A DNA stretch of 64,000 bases from Bdellovibrio sp. NC01 (GCF_006874625.1 NZ_CP030034.1:248001-312000), one strand, 5' to 3'. Positions 53,447-62,556 are shown, counted from the first letter of the stretch. Program-made: numbers and translations. The notes: generated by a model from the letters alone, not told the origin.

Positions 53447-54571
53447 ATGAGCATTTCACAAGTCCCATTTATTACATTGAATCGTTTTGAGCCTGGCTTC
53501 CGTGATGAGTTCTTGAACGGTGTTGCTTCCCTTTTCGATAAAACTCAATTCGTTGGCGGTCCGATCGTTGGCGAAATGGAAGCAAATCTTGCGGCATATA
53601 CAAACTCAAAACATGCAATCGGTTGCGCAAACGGTACAGATGCAATTCAAATTGCGCTTCGTGCAGTTGGTGTTGAAAAGAACGATAAAGTTCTCGTTCC
53701 AGATATGACTTTCTGGGCAACTTTTGAAGCAGTAGTTAACGTGGGTGCAAACCCTGTGACTGTTGACGTGAACAAAGAGACTTGCCATTGGGATCTTGCG
53801 ACTTTCAAAAAAGCAGTGACTGAGTTCAAACCTAAAGCTGCTATCATGGTTCACCTTTACGGTTGGGTGACTCCTGATACTTTGGAAATCAGAAAATTCG
53901 CAAAAGAAAATAACGTTCTTTTGATTGAAGACGGCGCGCAATGCTTCGGTACTGAAATCGAAGGTCAATCAGTTCTTGGAACAGCATTGATCTCTACAAC
54001 AAGCTTCTACCCAGCAAAAGTTTTGGGTGCTTCTGGTGATGCGGGTGCGATCTTCACAGCGAATGATGAATACGCGAAGAACTGCCGCACATTGATCAAC
54101 CACGGTCGTACTGATCACTATTCTCACGGTATGATTGGTTGGAATTCTCGTATCGGTGCTTATGAGTCATTGTTCTTGAACATGTCTTTGAAACACATCG
54201 ATGCGCGTATCGAAAGCCGTATGAAAGCGGTTAAGTTTTACGAAGAGGCCTTGAAAGGTCTTCCACTAAAACCATACAGAGCAAGTTCAAAAGTAAAAGA
54301 AAACGGTTACTGCGCGGTTGCGATGATCGAACCTTCATTGCGTCCTGCTTTGATCGAGACTTTGAAAAAAGCAAACATCGGTCACGGCACAATCTATCCG
54401 GGCGCGATGAGCTTGCAATCAGGTGCGAAAGATCACTTGGCTGGTAAGATCGATAACGGCAATGCTCACTATGTTTCTCAAGCAGTTTTGAATCTTCCAT
54501 GTTTTGCATACATCACTCAGGAAGAACTTCAGTACGTTGTTGATACAGTTAAAAAGCATTTCAACGGCTAG
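53447..54571 (+). CDS. DegT/DnrJ/EryC1/StrS-type sugar aminotransferase
   Basis: This 374-residue PLP aminotransferase forms amino sugars on nucleotide-linked keto sugars. It has FVGGPIVGEMEANLA, GCANGTDAIQIALRA, DMTFWATFEAVVNVGANPVTVD, LIEDGAQCFG, the PLP Lys region TTSFYPAKVLGASGDAGAI, and HGRTDHYSHGMIGWNSRIG. The ATG at 53447 gives the standard family start; the frame remains open to 53303 but begins elsewhere. No other sugar-modifying genes are adjacent, so its product (for cell-surface polysaccharide or lipid A) is unknown. Confidence 0.9.
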   Translation: MSISQVPFITLNRFEPGFRDEFLNGVASLFDKTQFVGGPIVGEMEANLAAYTNSKHAIGCANGTDAIQIALRAVGVEKNDKVLVPDMTFWATFEAVVNVGANPVTVDVNKETCHWDLATFKKAVTEFKPKAAIMVHLYGWVTPDTLEIRKFAKENNVLLIEDGAQCFGTEIEGQSVLGTALISTTSFYPAKVLGASGDAGAIFTANDEYAKNCRTLINHGRTDHYSHGMIGWNSRIGAYESLFLNMSLKHIDARIESRMKAVKFYEEALKGLPLKPYRASSKVKENGYCAVAMIEPSLRPALIETLKKANIGHGTIYPGAMSLQSGAKDHLAGKIDNGNAHYVSQAVLNLPCFAYITQEELQYVVDTVKKHFNG

Positions 54572-54603
54572 TTCGATTTTAAAATTCAAATTGAATGCAC
54601 ATG

Positions 54604-54640
54604 AAGGAGTCTTCTTTGCGGAAGACTCCTTTTCTTTTTT
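54604..54640 (+). terminator. Terminator after the aminotransferase gene
   Basis: The stem GGAGTCTTC/GAAGACTCC (extended by two A-T pairs) has a 6-nt TTTGCG loop and is followed by TTTTCTTTTTT. Confidence 0.92.
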
Positions 54641-54654
54641 AAGCGTCGCCCTTT

Positions 54655-54702
54655 CGGCAGCTGCCGGGTTGGCGGCAGTCTGGTCTGCCGGAAATTCGGC
54701 AG
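54655..54702 (+). promoter_or_regulatory. Chain of alternating CGGCAG/CTGCCG hairpins
   Basis: Five complementary hexamers start at 54655, 54661, 54673, 54685 and 54697, alternating CGGCAG and CTGCCG. From the second on, each is separated by exactly 6 nt, so each can pair with either neighbour to make a 6-bp stem with a 6-nt loop. These are mutually exclusive hairpins, the logic of attenuators or riboswitches. The element lies 136 nt upstream of the large secreted-protein gene and just after a terminator. Confidence 0.55.
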
Positions 54703-54837
54703 AAAAACCTTGTAATATCAATAATTTACGCAATAGCGTTGGCACAACCTCTGCAATTGAAAGAGTCAGTGAGTTTAACAAACTGATTCAAAACAATAAT
54801 CTACTCCGGCGCAGTCGGAGAGTAGACAGGGGAAGTT

Positions 54838-56610
54838 ATGTACGCAACGATCGATTTCAAAAAGCAATTGAAAGCATTTGCGATGTCAGCGGTATTGATC
54901 GCAAATCCAATTTTGGTGGCGAACGCCGAAACGAAACGCAGCACTCGTCCTTTAAATGTATCGGGTGTTGTGGTCGCTTCTAATCCAATCGTAAATGCAC
55001 TGGTGCGAGTGTATGACGACCATGGAAATCTTTTGGCAACGTCTAATAAAGTCACTGATAAAGACGGTTACTTTGAAGTGACAGTGCCAACCGAAACTTT
55101 GGGCGCGGGTTCAAGCCTGGTGTTTCAATCTGCGGGCGGCAAAAACGGCACCGAAAAATTCGACGGCAATTTATTAAGTACGGTGCCAGTGCAAGCGACG
55201 ACAGAGGTTGTACATTTGAACTCTGTTACGACGCTTGGTTCTTTGTATCAAGGTTATCGTCGCGATGTGAATGCAGTCCAGACAGAAGCTCGTCTTCGTA
55301 ACTTCTTACAAATCCCTTCCGTAGTAAGTCTAGGTTACGGTGTCGAGAATCCTCATTTAACTGTCTTCAGTGCGGTTGAGATGGAAAAAGCTGCGAAGGC
55401 AAATGGTGGCTTCAATTCTTATGCTAAGAACCTTGCGCGTGAAATGGCGGCAGATAATAAAACAATTCATCCATTTGTATCTCCTAAAAACAAAGAGCTG
55501 CTAACGGCCTCTCCCTCTGAATGGTTAGCGGAAAAATTGTTGGCGGGTGTTGCTGGAAAAATCGGTGCTGATATTTTCTCGGGCTTCATGGCGGGAATTG
55601 GTTTCCCGGATAGCAATAAGCAGATCATTGATCTTCTAAATCAAGTCTTAGCGCGAATCGCGGCGATTGAAGCCTCACTTCATAGAATTGAAGTGGCCAT
55701 TGGTCAGGAAGAGTACAACTTGCGTGCCGGGGATCTTTGGAAGAAATACGGTCACTATGCTGCGATTGTTGATCAAATGAAAGCGACTGATTTGATCGCA
55801 AAGAAACATCCAGGTGATGAAAAAGTTAAACAAGACGTGATCAAAGCGGGTCAAGACTATGTAAGACAAATCAATGCTATGGGTATGACTTTCGTAACTG
55901 AAGTGCACAGTGAATTTGTGACTGAAGGATCGATCACTCCATTGCAAAAGATCTTTTCGCAAAATCAATACTTGCAAAGACAATTGGTGAATAAAGAATA
56001 TCTAGAGATCGTAAATACGCAGTTGGAAAAGTACATGTCTTTGCAAGCGGTGGCGGCTTCTTTGTATGCCTCTGCGTTGCGCGAAACAAATCCGACTCAA
56101 GCCGATTCAGTGATCGCAGTCGCAAAAGAGTATATGTCTGAACAAGCGGTGGTATTGCCTGAAGCGAAAATCTTTTCTTCGAAGGATGATATGGAAGCCA
56201 TCGCGAAGGGAACGAGATTTTACGAGCGTGAAACGAACTTGGTTTGGGATGCAAGTTACCAAACGTTCAAAGGTTGCAACGACATGCACACAGCAAAACG
56301 TGAATTCCGTGTGCCTCAGTACGACGAAATGGTGAACATGCTAAATCGCACGGGCCAACTGGGTAAACGTTTTGAGGAAGCTGTTAAAAATATCGGTTTC
56401 TCTAAACAAGATGCTGAAGGTGTGAAAATGATCGTGTTCGGTTGCCGTGAAACGAAATATGTTAAAGACAATTCGATTAACTGGTTCGGTAACGATCAAC
56501 GTGGTCCTTGGGATCAATACTACGACAGCTTGGATCAATTCAGATCTGTCGCGAATATGAAAGGTGTGAGCTCTCAGTTCCACACAATGAAAGTGAAACC
56601 TTTAAATTAA
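54838..56610 (+). CDS. Large secreted protein of unknown function
   Basis: This 590-residue exported protein has a signal peptide of about 30 residues, ending near VANA. A beta-sandwich, carboxypeptidase-regulatory/Ig-like segment (about 38-125: VSGVVVASNPIVNALVRVYD) is followed by an all-helical middle containing a glycine-rich amphipathic stretch (GKIGADIFSGFMAGIGF) and a heptad-like coil (LLNQVLARIAAIEASLHRIEVAIG). The C-terminus has a few Cys. This arrangement recalls helical pore-forming toxins or scaffold proteins but no family is assigned. AGGGGAAG precedes the ATG. Confidence 0.72.
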   Translation: MYATIDFKKQLKAFAMSAVLIANPILVANAETKRSTRPLNVSGVVVASNPIVNALVRVYDDHGNLLATSNKVTDKDGYFEVTVPTETLGAGSSLVFQSAGGKNGTEKFDGNLLSTVPVQATTEVVHLNSVTTLGSLYQGYRRDVNAVQTEARLRNFLQIPSVVSLGYGVENPHLTVFSAVEMEKAAKANGGFNSYAKNLAREMAADNKTIHPFVSPKNKELLTASPSEWLAEKLLAGVAGKIGADIFSGFMAGIGFPDSNKQIIDLLNQVLARIAAIEASLHRIEVAIGQEEYNLRAGDLWKKYGHYAAIVDQMKATDLIAKKHPGDEKVKQDVIKAGQDYVRQINAMGMTFVTEVHSEFVTEGSITPLQKIFSQNQYLQRQLVNKEYLEIVNTQLEKYMSLQAVAASLYASALRETNPTQADSVIAVAKEYMSEQAVVLPEAKIFSSKDDMEAIAKGTRFYERETNLVWDASYQTFKGCNDMHTAKREFRVPQYDEMVNMLNRTGQLGKRFEEAVKNIGFSKQDAEGVKMIVFGCRETKYVKDNSINWFGNDQRGPWDQYYDSLDQFRSVANMKGVSSQFHTMKVKPLN

Positions 56611-56626
56611 GTTAACTAAAAAAATG

Positions 56627-56656
56627 AAAACCGGGTCTGTGAAGATCCGGTTTTTT
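56627..56656 (+). terminator. Terminator after the large secreted-protein gene
   Basis: The 11-bp stem AAAACCGGGTC/GATCCGGTTTT (one G-T) has a 6-nt loop and is followed by a T run. Confidence 0.9.
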
Positions 56657-56672
56657 GTTTTAGAATCGGCGC

Positions 56673-57224
56673 ATGGCTAAAACGATTTATTATAGCGCAA
56701 CAAGTTTGAATGGATTCATCGCCGATAAGAACAATTCACTGGATTGGCTTTTTCAGTTCGGTGGGGGTGATGAGGTCGCTGAAATTTCGTCGTATAAAGA
56801 GTTGATTGCAAACACGGGCGCTATTTGTATGGGCTCAACCACTTATCAGTGGATGCTCGACAATCACATGGCGCAAGGAAATGCGTGGCCGTATCAAGTG
56901 CCGACATGGGTTTTTACCACACGAAAATTAAAAGGTATTGACGGTGTTGATATTCGTTTTGTTCAAGGTGATGTCACGCCAATTCATGCGGAAATGATAA
57001 AGGCAGCCGCTGGAAAAAATATTTGGATCGTCGGCGGGGGAGAACTCGCAGCTAAATTTTACGATGCCAAATTATTGAATGAGGTTGTCTGGCAAATGGC
57101 GCCGCTCACGTTAGATGGTGGGGCGCCATTGTTTCCTCGAAGAATTCATCCACCAATGAAGCTATTGAAGACAGACATCATTGGTGGAACGATGGTCGAA
57201 GTTAAATACGAAGTTCGCTATTAG
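56673..57224 (+). CDS. Dihydrofolate reductase-like (RibD C-terminal domain) protein
   Basis: This 183-residue relative of the gene at 44595 has the start IYYSATSLNGFIADKNNSLDWL, the substrate/NADPH region GAICMGSTTYQWML, and IWIVGGGELAAKFYDAKLLNEV. The glycine-rich GGGE replaces the GSGS of the paralogue. It is a probable NADPH-dependent reductase of unknown substrate. Its stop overlaps the 3' end of the truncated minus-strand gene by 4 nt. Confidence 0.87.
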   Translation: MAKTIYYSATSLNGFIADKNNSLDWLFQFGGGDEVAEISSYKELIANTGAICMGSTTYQWMLDNHMAQGNAWPYQVPTWVFTTRKLKGIDGVDIRFVQGDVTPIHAEMIKAAAGKNIWIVGGGELAAKFYDAKLLNEVVWQMAPLTLDGGAPLFPRRIHPPMKLLKTDIIGGTMVEVKYEVRY

Positions 57225-57757
57225 TAAAGTTGCAGAGTTGCAGAACCTGGAGGCGTATTGAACGCGCCAGGAAGGCCTGGATCTGGCGCACCGATTGTCA
57301 GAACAGTCCCGTCGTAAGTTGCGATATTTTCAACGTTCTTATTCCCACTATTCGGGAAGTCCATGTTCAGGCATGACATCATGTATGATGATTTCGCAAC
57401 ACCATTCGCACCGGTGCTTGTGCCTGAGCTGTACGGACTTGTACCACCACAATCGCTATTGAATGCTGATTGAACTGTCACGGAACCCGCCATCACGTAA
57501 GAACTATTTACGACAAAGGAAATCTGTTTCGCGCTTCCTGAAATCGTGTTGCCTACATTGTAAGTGCCCGAAGTTCCGTACACGACTGTGATCGGCAAAC
57601 CTGAACAACTACCGCCGGTATACCATTCGATGCTCGAGTTGTAGTTTCCACCACTATTGAAAGTTATATTTACTTTGTAGTGATTTCCGCCAGTCACTGT
57701 GTCACTGCCTGAAAGGCAACCACTCGACCAAGCTTTGACGATTCCATCAGTTCCCGT
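57221..57757 (-). pseudogene. 5'-truncated remnant of a secreted-protein gene
   Basis: The frame codes 158 residues from a GTG at 57697 but continues open for 20 codons upstream (to 57757) before an in-frame TGA, with no start codon in between. Those 20 codons (including IVKAWSSG and a Cys) read like coding sequence. The visible part is Gly/Ser/Thr-rich with strands such as HYKVNITFNSGGNY and VVNSSYVMAGSVTVQ and Cys in a secreted-domain pattern, but has no signal peptide. It is probably the C-terminal remnant of a secreted or surface protein gene. Confidence 0.55.
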
Positions 57758-58039
57758 TCATTCAGATTAGCGAGCTAAATTCATTTAACAAAATTTAGTG
57801 ATATATGTGTTCCAAACTTAGAATTACGTCGAGAAACGGGTCAAAAGTGTCTCAGAATTGATCGCGAATATAAAAAATCGGCAAAGATACGAAAGCGAAG
57901 CTGGATCTTAGTCCTAGGATTTTTCAAGCAGCGACTTCAAGCTGTTAAGGTTCGCCTAAACGACATAGATGTCGTTCTCGAAATTTGTTTATGAGCCTTC
58001 TGTTGACGTTCGTAGTCGCGCATCCTTATCGTTGTGAAT
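57758..58039. other. Gap between the remnant gene and prolyl aminopeptidase
   Basis: This AT-rich stretch holds no convincing gene. A possible promoter for the next gene is TTGACG near 58003 and TATCGT about 18 nt later. A 22-codon frame at 57968 has no ribosome-binding site and is probably chance. Confidence 0.4.
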
Positions 58040-58978
58040 ATGTTTGCAGGAATCGAACCTTATACATCTGGATTTTTGTCAGTCGGCGAGGGCAATGAAA
58101 TTTATTGGGAAGTTTCTGGCAATCCTAAAGGAAAACCCGCGCTGTATTTGCATGGTGGTCCTGGTGGGGGAATCAGTGGTGGCTATCGCAAACACTTTGA
58201 TCCCGCGAAATTTATGATCGTATCGTTCGAACAAAGAGGCTGCGGTCGCAGTCGTCCTGGCGTTGGTGATGCTGATTTTGATTTATCCACGAACACAACT
58301 CAACACTTGATCGCAGATATAGAAAAGTTGCGTGAGCATTTAGGTGTAAAAGATTGGTTGCTCTATGGTGCTTCGTGGGGAACGACGTTGGCATTAGCTT
58401 ATGCGATTGCTCATCCTGATCGCGTGCGCGGAATTATTCTGGCGGCCGTGACGACGACAAGTGCAGAAGATGTAAAATGGCTTGTTGAAGATATGGGACG
58501 TATTTTTCCGGAAGCGTGGGAAAAGTTTGCGCAAGCATCTGGAGCGCAAACGGGTGAACGAATTATCGATGCTTATTATCGCAAACTGATTTCCTTCGAT
58601 AAAGCTGTTCGAGATCAAGCGGCCCTTGATTGGTGTGCGTGGGAAGACGTGCACATTTCCTTAAAACCCGATTATCAGCCTGATCCGATGTTCAAAGATT
58701 TAAAATTCGCGGTGCCTTTTGCGACCTTAGTGGTTCATTACTGGCGAAGTGCCGCATTCTTAGGTGATAGTATCCGAAAAGATTTAGGGCGTATCACTCA
58801 TATACCTGCAGTTCTTATTCACGGTCGTCGCGATATCAGCTCGCCGATGTCGACACCTTATCAACTTCACAAGGCTTGGCCCGGAAGTAAGTTTGTTGTC
58901 ATCGAAGAAGAAGGACATGGCGGCAAGATTATGGGAAATGAGATTTCCAAAGCGGTTACTTTATTAACTATCAATTGA
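58040..58978 (+). CDS. pip: Proline iminopeptidase (prolyl aminopeptidase)
   Basis: This 312-residue S33 alpha/beta hydrolase removes N-terminal proline. The start (EPYTSGFLSVGEGNEIYWEVSGNP), the oxyanion motif LHGGPGGG, EQRGCGRS, the nucleophile S112 in GASWGTTLALA, the HGRRD region with the acid Asp, and the catalytic His in EEGHGG are as in the family. GASWG in place of the usual GGSWG is a minor variant. The ATG at 58040 is preferred over the GTG at 58034. No signal peptide; cytosolic. It would release proline from peptides. Confidence 0.9.
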   Translation: MFAGIEPYTSGFLSVGEGNEIYWEVSGNPKGKPALYLHGGPGGGISGGYRKHFDPAKFMIVSFEQRGCGRSRPGVGDADFDLSTNTTQHLIADIEKLREHLGVKDWLLYGASWGTTLALAYAIAHPDRVRGIILAAVTTTSAEDVKWLVEDMGRIFPEAWEKFAQASGAQTGERIIDAYYRKLISFDKAVRDQAALDWCAWEDVHISLKPDYQPDPMFKDLKFAVPFATLVVHYWRSAAFLGDSIRKDLGRITHIPAVLIHGRRDISSPMSTPYQLHKAWPGSKFVVIEEEGHGGKIMGNEISKAVTLLTIN

Positions 58979-59011
58979 AAAAAATCATTGAAATGAGATG
59001 GGGCTAAATAA

Positions 59012-60001
59012 ATGCCAATGGATCCAAATCGGTTTAATAAATCTGATAAAGAAACTCTTGAGAAAAGAGCAGCTTCGGTCTGTAGCAATCCATTCTGTGG
59101 AAAAATTACTTCAGGGCCACATTCAGACGAAGATGATTCTATAAATATCGGTGAGGCTTCTCACATTAGAGGCGCGAATCCCGGTAGTGCACGATATGAT
59201 GAATTAATGTCTCCACTCGAGCGCGCTAGTATAACTAATGGTATTTGGCTTTGCAGAACTTGTGGGAAATTAATCGATTCTGATGAGAAAAAATTTACGG
59301 TAGAGCTTCTTTATTCATGGAAAAGAAACCATGAAAGAAAGATCTTAGAGCAGATTAATGGCTTGGAGAGCAAGATCATCGACAATGAAATACGTGCTTT
59401 TGAAAATGAATCTCCATTAGCGAAGCAGATTGTCATCGATAAACCAAAGCATTGGCACTTACTTCTTACGATCGAATTAATAAGATCGAAAATGATGCAT
59501 ATAAAGACAGAGTATGACGACTTGAGGCGTGGGCTTGTTTATCGCCCAACCAAAATTTTGGATGGACGTAAAGTCCCTGAATGGTTTCAGCTGAAAATTG
59601 ACGACCTACAAACAGTGCTTCATTTTTTAAATGTGTTAATAAACGAAGAGTTGCAAAAAGGATGGGCCCCACCCGGAGTTCCGAGTGACATGGTATTAAT
59701 TAAAAGGTCAGCTGATAAGTTAGTTGAAGTTTGTCTTGGAATGCTCGAGTGGGAAAAGGATTTAAGATTCACCAAATTTCCGGACGAATATCTAAAAGTT
59801 AAAGATGGTATGCTTGGTTGGACGAAAGAAATTTTTGACCAAGTGGATAGGATTTGGGCTGATTTGCGAGGAATTGTAGAAAATGGAACGCCTGGTGAAT
59901 ATGAAATTAAACTTTCCTTGGTTCCACCAGATAACCTTCAACAGGTGGGAGAGCATTTAAAAAAGGGAGTTAATGAATTTTTGAGAAATAGTAGAAGCTA
60001 A
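59012..60001 (+). CDS. HNH nuclease-like protein of unknown function
   Basis: The 329 residues have an N-terminal HNH-type segment (about 10-110): C24 and C29, H51 in GEASHIRGANPGSARYDELM, N76 in TNGIWLC, and C81 and C84 in CRTCGKLID. The Cys/His pattern fits a zinc-bound HNH with the second His pair changed. A helical C-terminal domain of about 220 residues has no recognised family. The gene is AT-richer than its neighbours, alone and not in an operon, which suggests recent acquisition. Similar HNH proteins often sit in phage-defence loci; defence is a guess here. Start by ATG at 59012; 59018 is possible. Confidence 0.65.
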   Translation: MPMDPNRFNKSDKETLEKRAASVCSNPFCGKITSGPHSDEDDSINIGEASHIRGANPGSARYDELMSPLERASITNGIWLCRTCGKLIDSDEKKFTVELLYSWKRNHERKILEQINGLESKIIDNEIRAFENESPLAKQIVIDKPKHWHLLLTIELIRSKMMHIKTEYDDLRRGLVYRPTKILDGRKVPEWFQLKIDDLQTVLHFLNVLINEELQKGWAPPGVPSDMVLIKRSADKLVEVCLGMLEWEKDLRFTKFPDEYLKVKDGMLGWTKEIFDQVDRIWADLRGIVENGTPGEYEIKLSLVPPDNLQQVGEHLKKGVNEFLRNSRS

Positions 60002-60023
60002 TTGAAAATATTTATCTGGAAGC

Positions 60024-60054
60024 AAAAAAGCCGGAGGGGACTCCGGCTTTTTTG
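60024..60054. terminator. Bidirectional terminator between the HNH gene and the S9 peptidase gene
   Basis: The stem GCCGGAG/CTCCGGC with a GGGA loop is flanked by an A run and a T run. It lies between convergent genes. Confidence 0.93.
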
Positions 60055-60057
60055 TTT

Positions 60058-62034
60058 TTACTGCGGTTGAGTGATGAACTGTGCAGTTGAATCTTTAACT
60101 TGGCTTCCGAATGGCTGCACGCGGCCTTTCAAGTATTTGCCAAGGAAGTCTTCGATGATGGCGTTAGAGGCCATGTTATTCGAAGCTTTAGCGAAACCGT
60201 GTCCTTCATCTGGGAACAACACATACTCAACAGGAATTTTTTTAGTAACCATCGAGTTATAGATTTGATCGGCTTCGGCTTTTTTCACGCGTGGATCATT
60301 TGCACCTTGCAAGATCAGTAACGGTGTTTTGATTTTATCCGCAAAGTGCAATGGCGAAGCGTTGTACAGGATCTTACGACCTTGCTCTGTTCTTGGGTCG
60401 CCAACACGTTTGTAAAGTGTCGTTCTAAAACTTTCCCAATAAGGCGGAACTGACTTCAAAAGAGTTTCTAAGTTTGAAGGACCGACGATGTCAACGGATG
60501 CAGCAAAGACATCAGGTGTGAATGTGACTGCTGCAAGAGCCGAGTAACCACCGTAAGAGCCACCGACGATCGCTACTTTTTTAGAGTCTGCGTAACCTTG
60601 CGCTATGGCCCAGTTAACGGCATCGATCAAGTCATTGTGCATGTTGCGACCCCATTGCAAATCGCCCGCATTCAAGAATTTCTTACCGAAGCCAGTCGAT
60701 GCGCGGAAGTTCACACTCAAGACGTTGTAGCCTCGATCTGCAAACCACTGGTGCATTGAATTGTATCCGTAGGAATCGCGCCCCCAAGGACCACCGTGCA
60801 CAAGAAGCACAAAAGACTTATCCACAGGCTTTTTCGCAAGTGTCAGATAAGAAACCAAAGTCAAACCATCACGCGATTTGATTTCTACCGGAGTCATGGG
60901 GCTTAAACGATCCGCATAGGCTTGTAGTGACTTACGACCAACCATAGGTTCGCCAAGTTTCTTTGCTTTGGCGTCGTAGAAATAGAACGTGACCGGTTTA
61001 TCTGGAGCCGTTGAAGTCACAACCCATTGGTCACCCTCAAAACTCATGGACGTTACGGAAATGTCTTCACCTAATTGTTTCTTCAACGATTCAAAGTTCT
61101 GTTGGAAATCCATATCAAAGAACTGAAGTTCTTTTTTCAAATACGTTGCAGAAGCGACTAATAAGGCTCCAGTTTTAGGATGCAAGAACAAGTTATCAAT
61201 GTCGGCTCTGTTATTTGTCGCAAGAACTTTTTGTTTGTTCGTTTTCAAATTCCATTCGATCAATGCGGCTTTGTCTCTTTTACGGCTATCGACAAGATAG
61301 ACTTTGCTGCCATCAAATGAAATGTCGGCCACAGCCGTGCTCATGCTGTCTTCAAATGGCACCACGAATTTCTTTTTGAAAGAGCGAGATTTTTTATCCC
61401 ACAAGAAATACGTTGATGTGCCGTCGCCATTTGCTTTCGAGGCAATAACGGGATTGTACTGCTTATCGAAGGCGATGCTTGCGAAGTTATCTTTGTTCGT
61501 AAATAGGTCTTCAGTCTTTTTAGTCGTTAAATTGAGGATTTGATAATCGAAGTACTGGGGGTTGCGTGCATTGGTCATGATCACAACTTCGTTCGGACGT
61601 TGGAAGCTAACTTCGGCGACGTCCGTTTTCGCTTTACCAGGTTTTGTGATTTCTTTGGTTTCACCTGTAATGACGTTTACAGTGAAAAGCCCGTCATTTT
61701 CATCGCCGCTAACGTCTTGGGTGAAGATGATTGTGCCTGCTGTGTACGTCCAATTGTAATTAAAGACGCCTCTTTTAGAATCGTTTGTTACAGGTTTTGA
61801 AGTTTCAGGTTTGCCGAACTCTTGTGACCAAACGTTCAAGACGCCATTGTGTTCTTTAAGGAAGGCAACGTATTTGCCGTCTGGGCTGATTTTGATTCCC
61901 GCGATGTCGGGATTACTAAATAGAACCTCGCGCGGAATATAGTCGGGATTTACTTTCGTCGTTTTAGTCGCCGTTTGACAGCCAGTTGCTACGATCAGGG
62001 CCGTTACCAGCGCGGGAAGAATCATTTTCTTCAT
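60058..62034 (-). CDS. S9 family serine peptidase, lipoprotein
   Basis: This peptidase has 658 residues from the ATG at 62034, chosen because GGAGAA lies 5-8 nt upstream and it opens a lipoprotein signal (MKKMILPALVTALIVATGC, lipid Cys 19). An N-terminal beta-propeller (about 40-390) precedes the alpha/beta hydrolase domain with S493 in GGSYGGYSAL, D580 in QGANDPRV and H612 in DEGHGFAK, the complete triad. It resembles acylaminoacyl/dipeptidyl peptidases of the S9C group. It probably digests oligopeptides at the cell surface or in the periplasm, a plausible role in prey protein use. Confidence 0.93.
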   Translation of the reverse strand: MKKMILPALVTALIVATGCQTATKTTKVNPDYIPREVLFSNPDIAGIKISPDGKYVAFLKEHNGVLNVWSQEFGKPETSKPVTNDSKRGVFNYNWTYTAGTIIFTQDVSGDENDGLFTVNVITGETKEITKPGKAKTDVAEVSFQRPNEVVIMTNARNPQYFDYQILNLTTKKTEDLFTNKDNFASIAFDKQYNPVIASKANGDGTSTYFLWDKKSRSFKKKFVVPFEDSMSTAVADISFDGSKVYLVDSRKRDKAALIEWNLKTNKQKVLATNNRADIDNLFLHPKTGALLVASATYLKKELQFFDMDFQQNFESLKKQLGEDISVTSMSFEGDQWVVTSTAPDKPVTFYFYDAKAKKLGEPMVGRKSLQAYADRLSPMTPVEIKSRDGLTLVSYLTLAKKPVDKSFVLLVHGGPWGRDSYGYNSMHQWFADRGYNVLSVNFRASTGFGKKFLNAGDLQWGRNMHNDLIDAVNWAIAQGYADSKKVAIVGGSYGGYSALAAVTFTPDVFAASVDIVGPSNLETLLKSVPPYWESFRTTLYKRVGDPRTEQGRKILYNASPLHFADKIKTPLLILQGANDPRVKKAEADQIYNSMVTKKIPVEYVLFPDEGHGFAKASNNMASNAIIEDFLGKYLKGRVQPFGSQVKDSTAQFITQPQ

Positions 62035-62053
62035 TATGTTTTCTCCAGTTGTC

Positions 62054-62401
62054 TTAGAAGTCTCTGCCGTTGATTTCTTGGATTTTAAGTTTTGAAAGAT
62101 CAACATTGTCTAGACAGCGCAGATTGATTGCGGCCATGACTTTGCCATCCGGTGATTTGCCCTTTGCGAAGGCTTGCACTCCGCAATGTTTGCAGAATGA
62201 ATGATCGATGACTTTTTTATTAAAATGATAGTGAGTAAGATCTTGTTCACCGGAAAGAAGTTTGAAGTTTTCTTCTGGCACGAAATCAAGCAAAGTGCCT
62301 TTCTTCATGCAAATCGAACAATTGCAGCTAATTGCATTTGCAACGTTGATATCAACTTCATATCGAACTTTGCCGCAATGGCAGCCACCTGTGTGCTTCA
62401 T
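62054..62401 (-). CDS. GFA / CENP-V type zinc protein
   Basis: This 115-residue protein has the GFA fold with GGCHCGKVRYEV near the start, SCNCSICMKKG, and HSFCKHCGVQ, supplying the zinc Cys. Family members bind glutathione or a thiol adduct; the best-known is glutathione-dependent formaldehyde-activating enzyme, but many have unknown roles. It is 19 nt upstream of the S9 peptidase start on the same strand, so the two are probably co-transcribed. Confidence 0.85.
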   Translation of the reverse strand: MKHTGGCHCGKVRYEVDINVANAISCNCSICMKKGTLLDFVPEENFKLLSGEQDLTHYHFNKKVIDHSFCKHCGVQAFAKGKSPDGKVMAAINLRCLDNVDLSKLKIQEINGRDF

Positions 62402-62556
62402 AAGATCCTCTTTTGTTGGTTGAGGGTTTATTGTGCAGGTGGTGCATGTTAATGAGCAATATTTTTGTAGATCTAACTAGACACTCAATCATGATTGATA
62501 GCAGATGACCGAATCAAAACAGGTAATAATGTATATTTTGATTATCTTTAATAGTT

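Noticed and set aside
57968-58036. 22-codon frame before the prolyl aminopeptidase gene
   Set aside because: No ribosome-binding site and no recognisable composition; likely chance.
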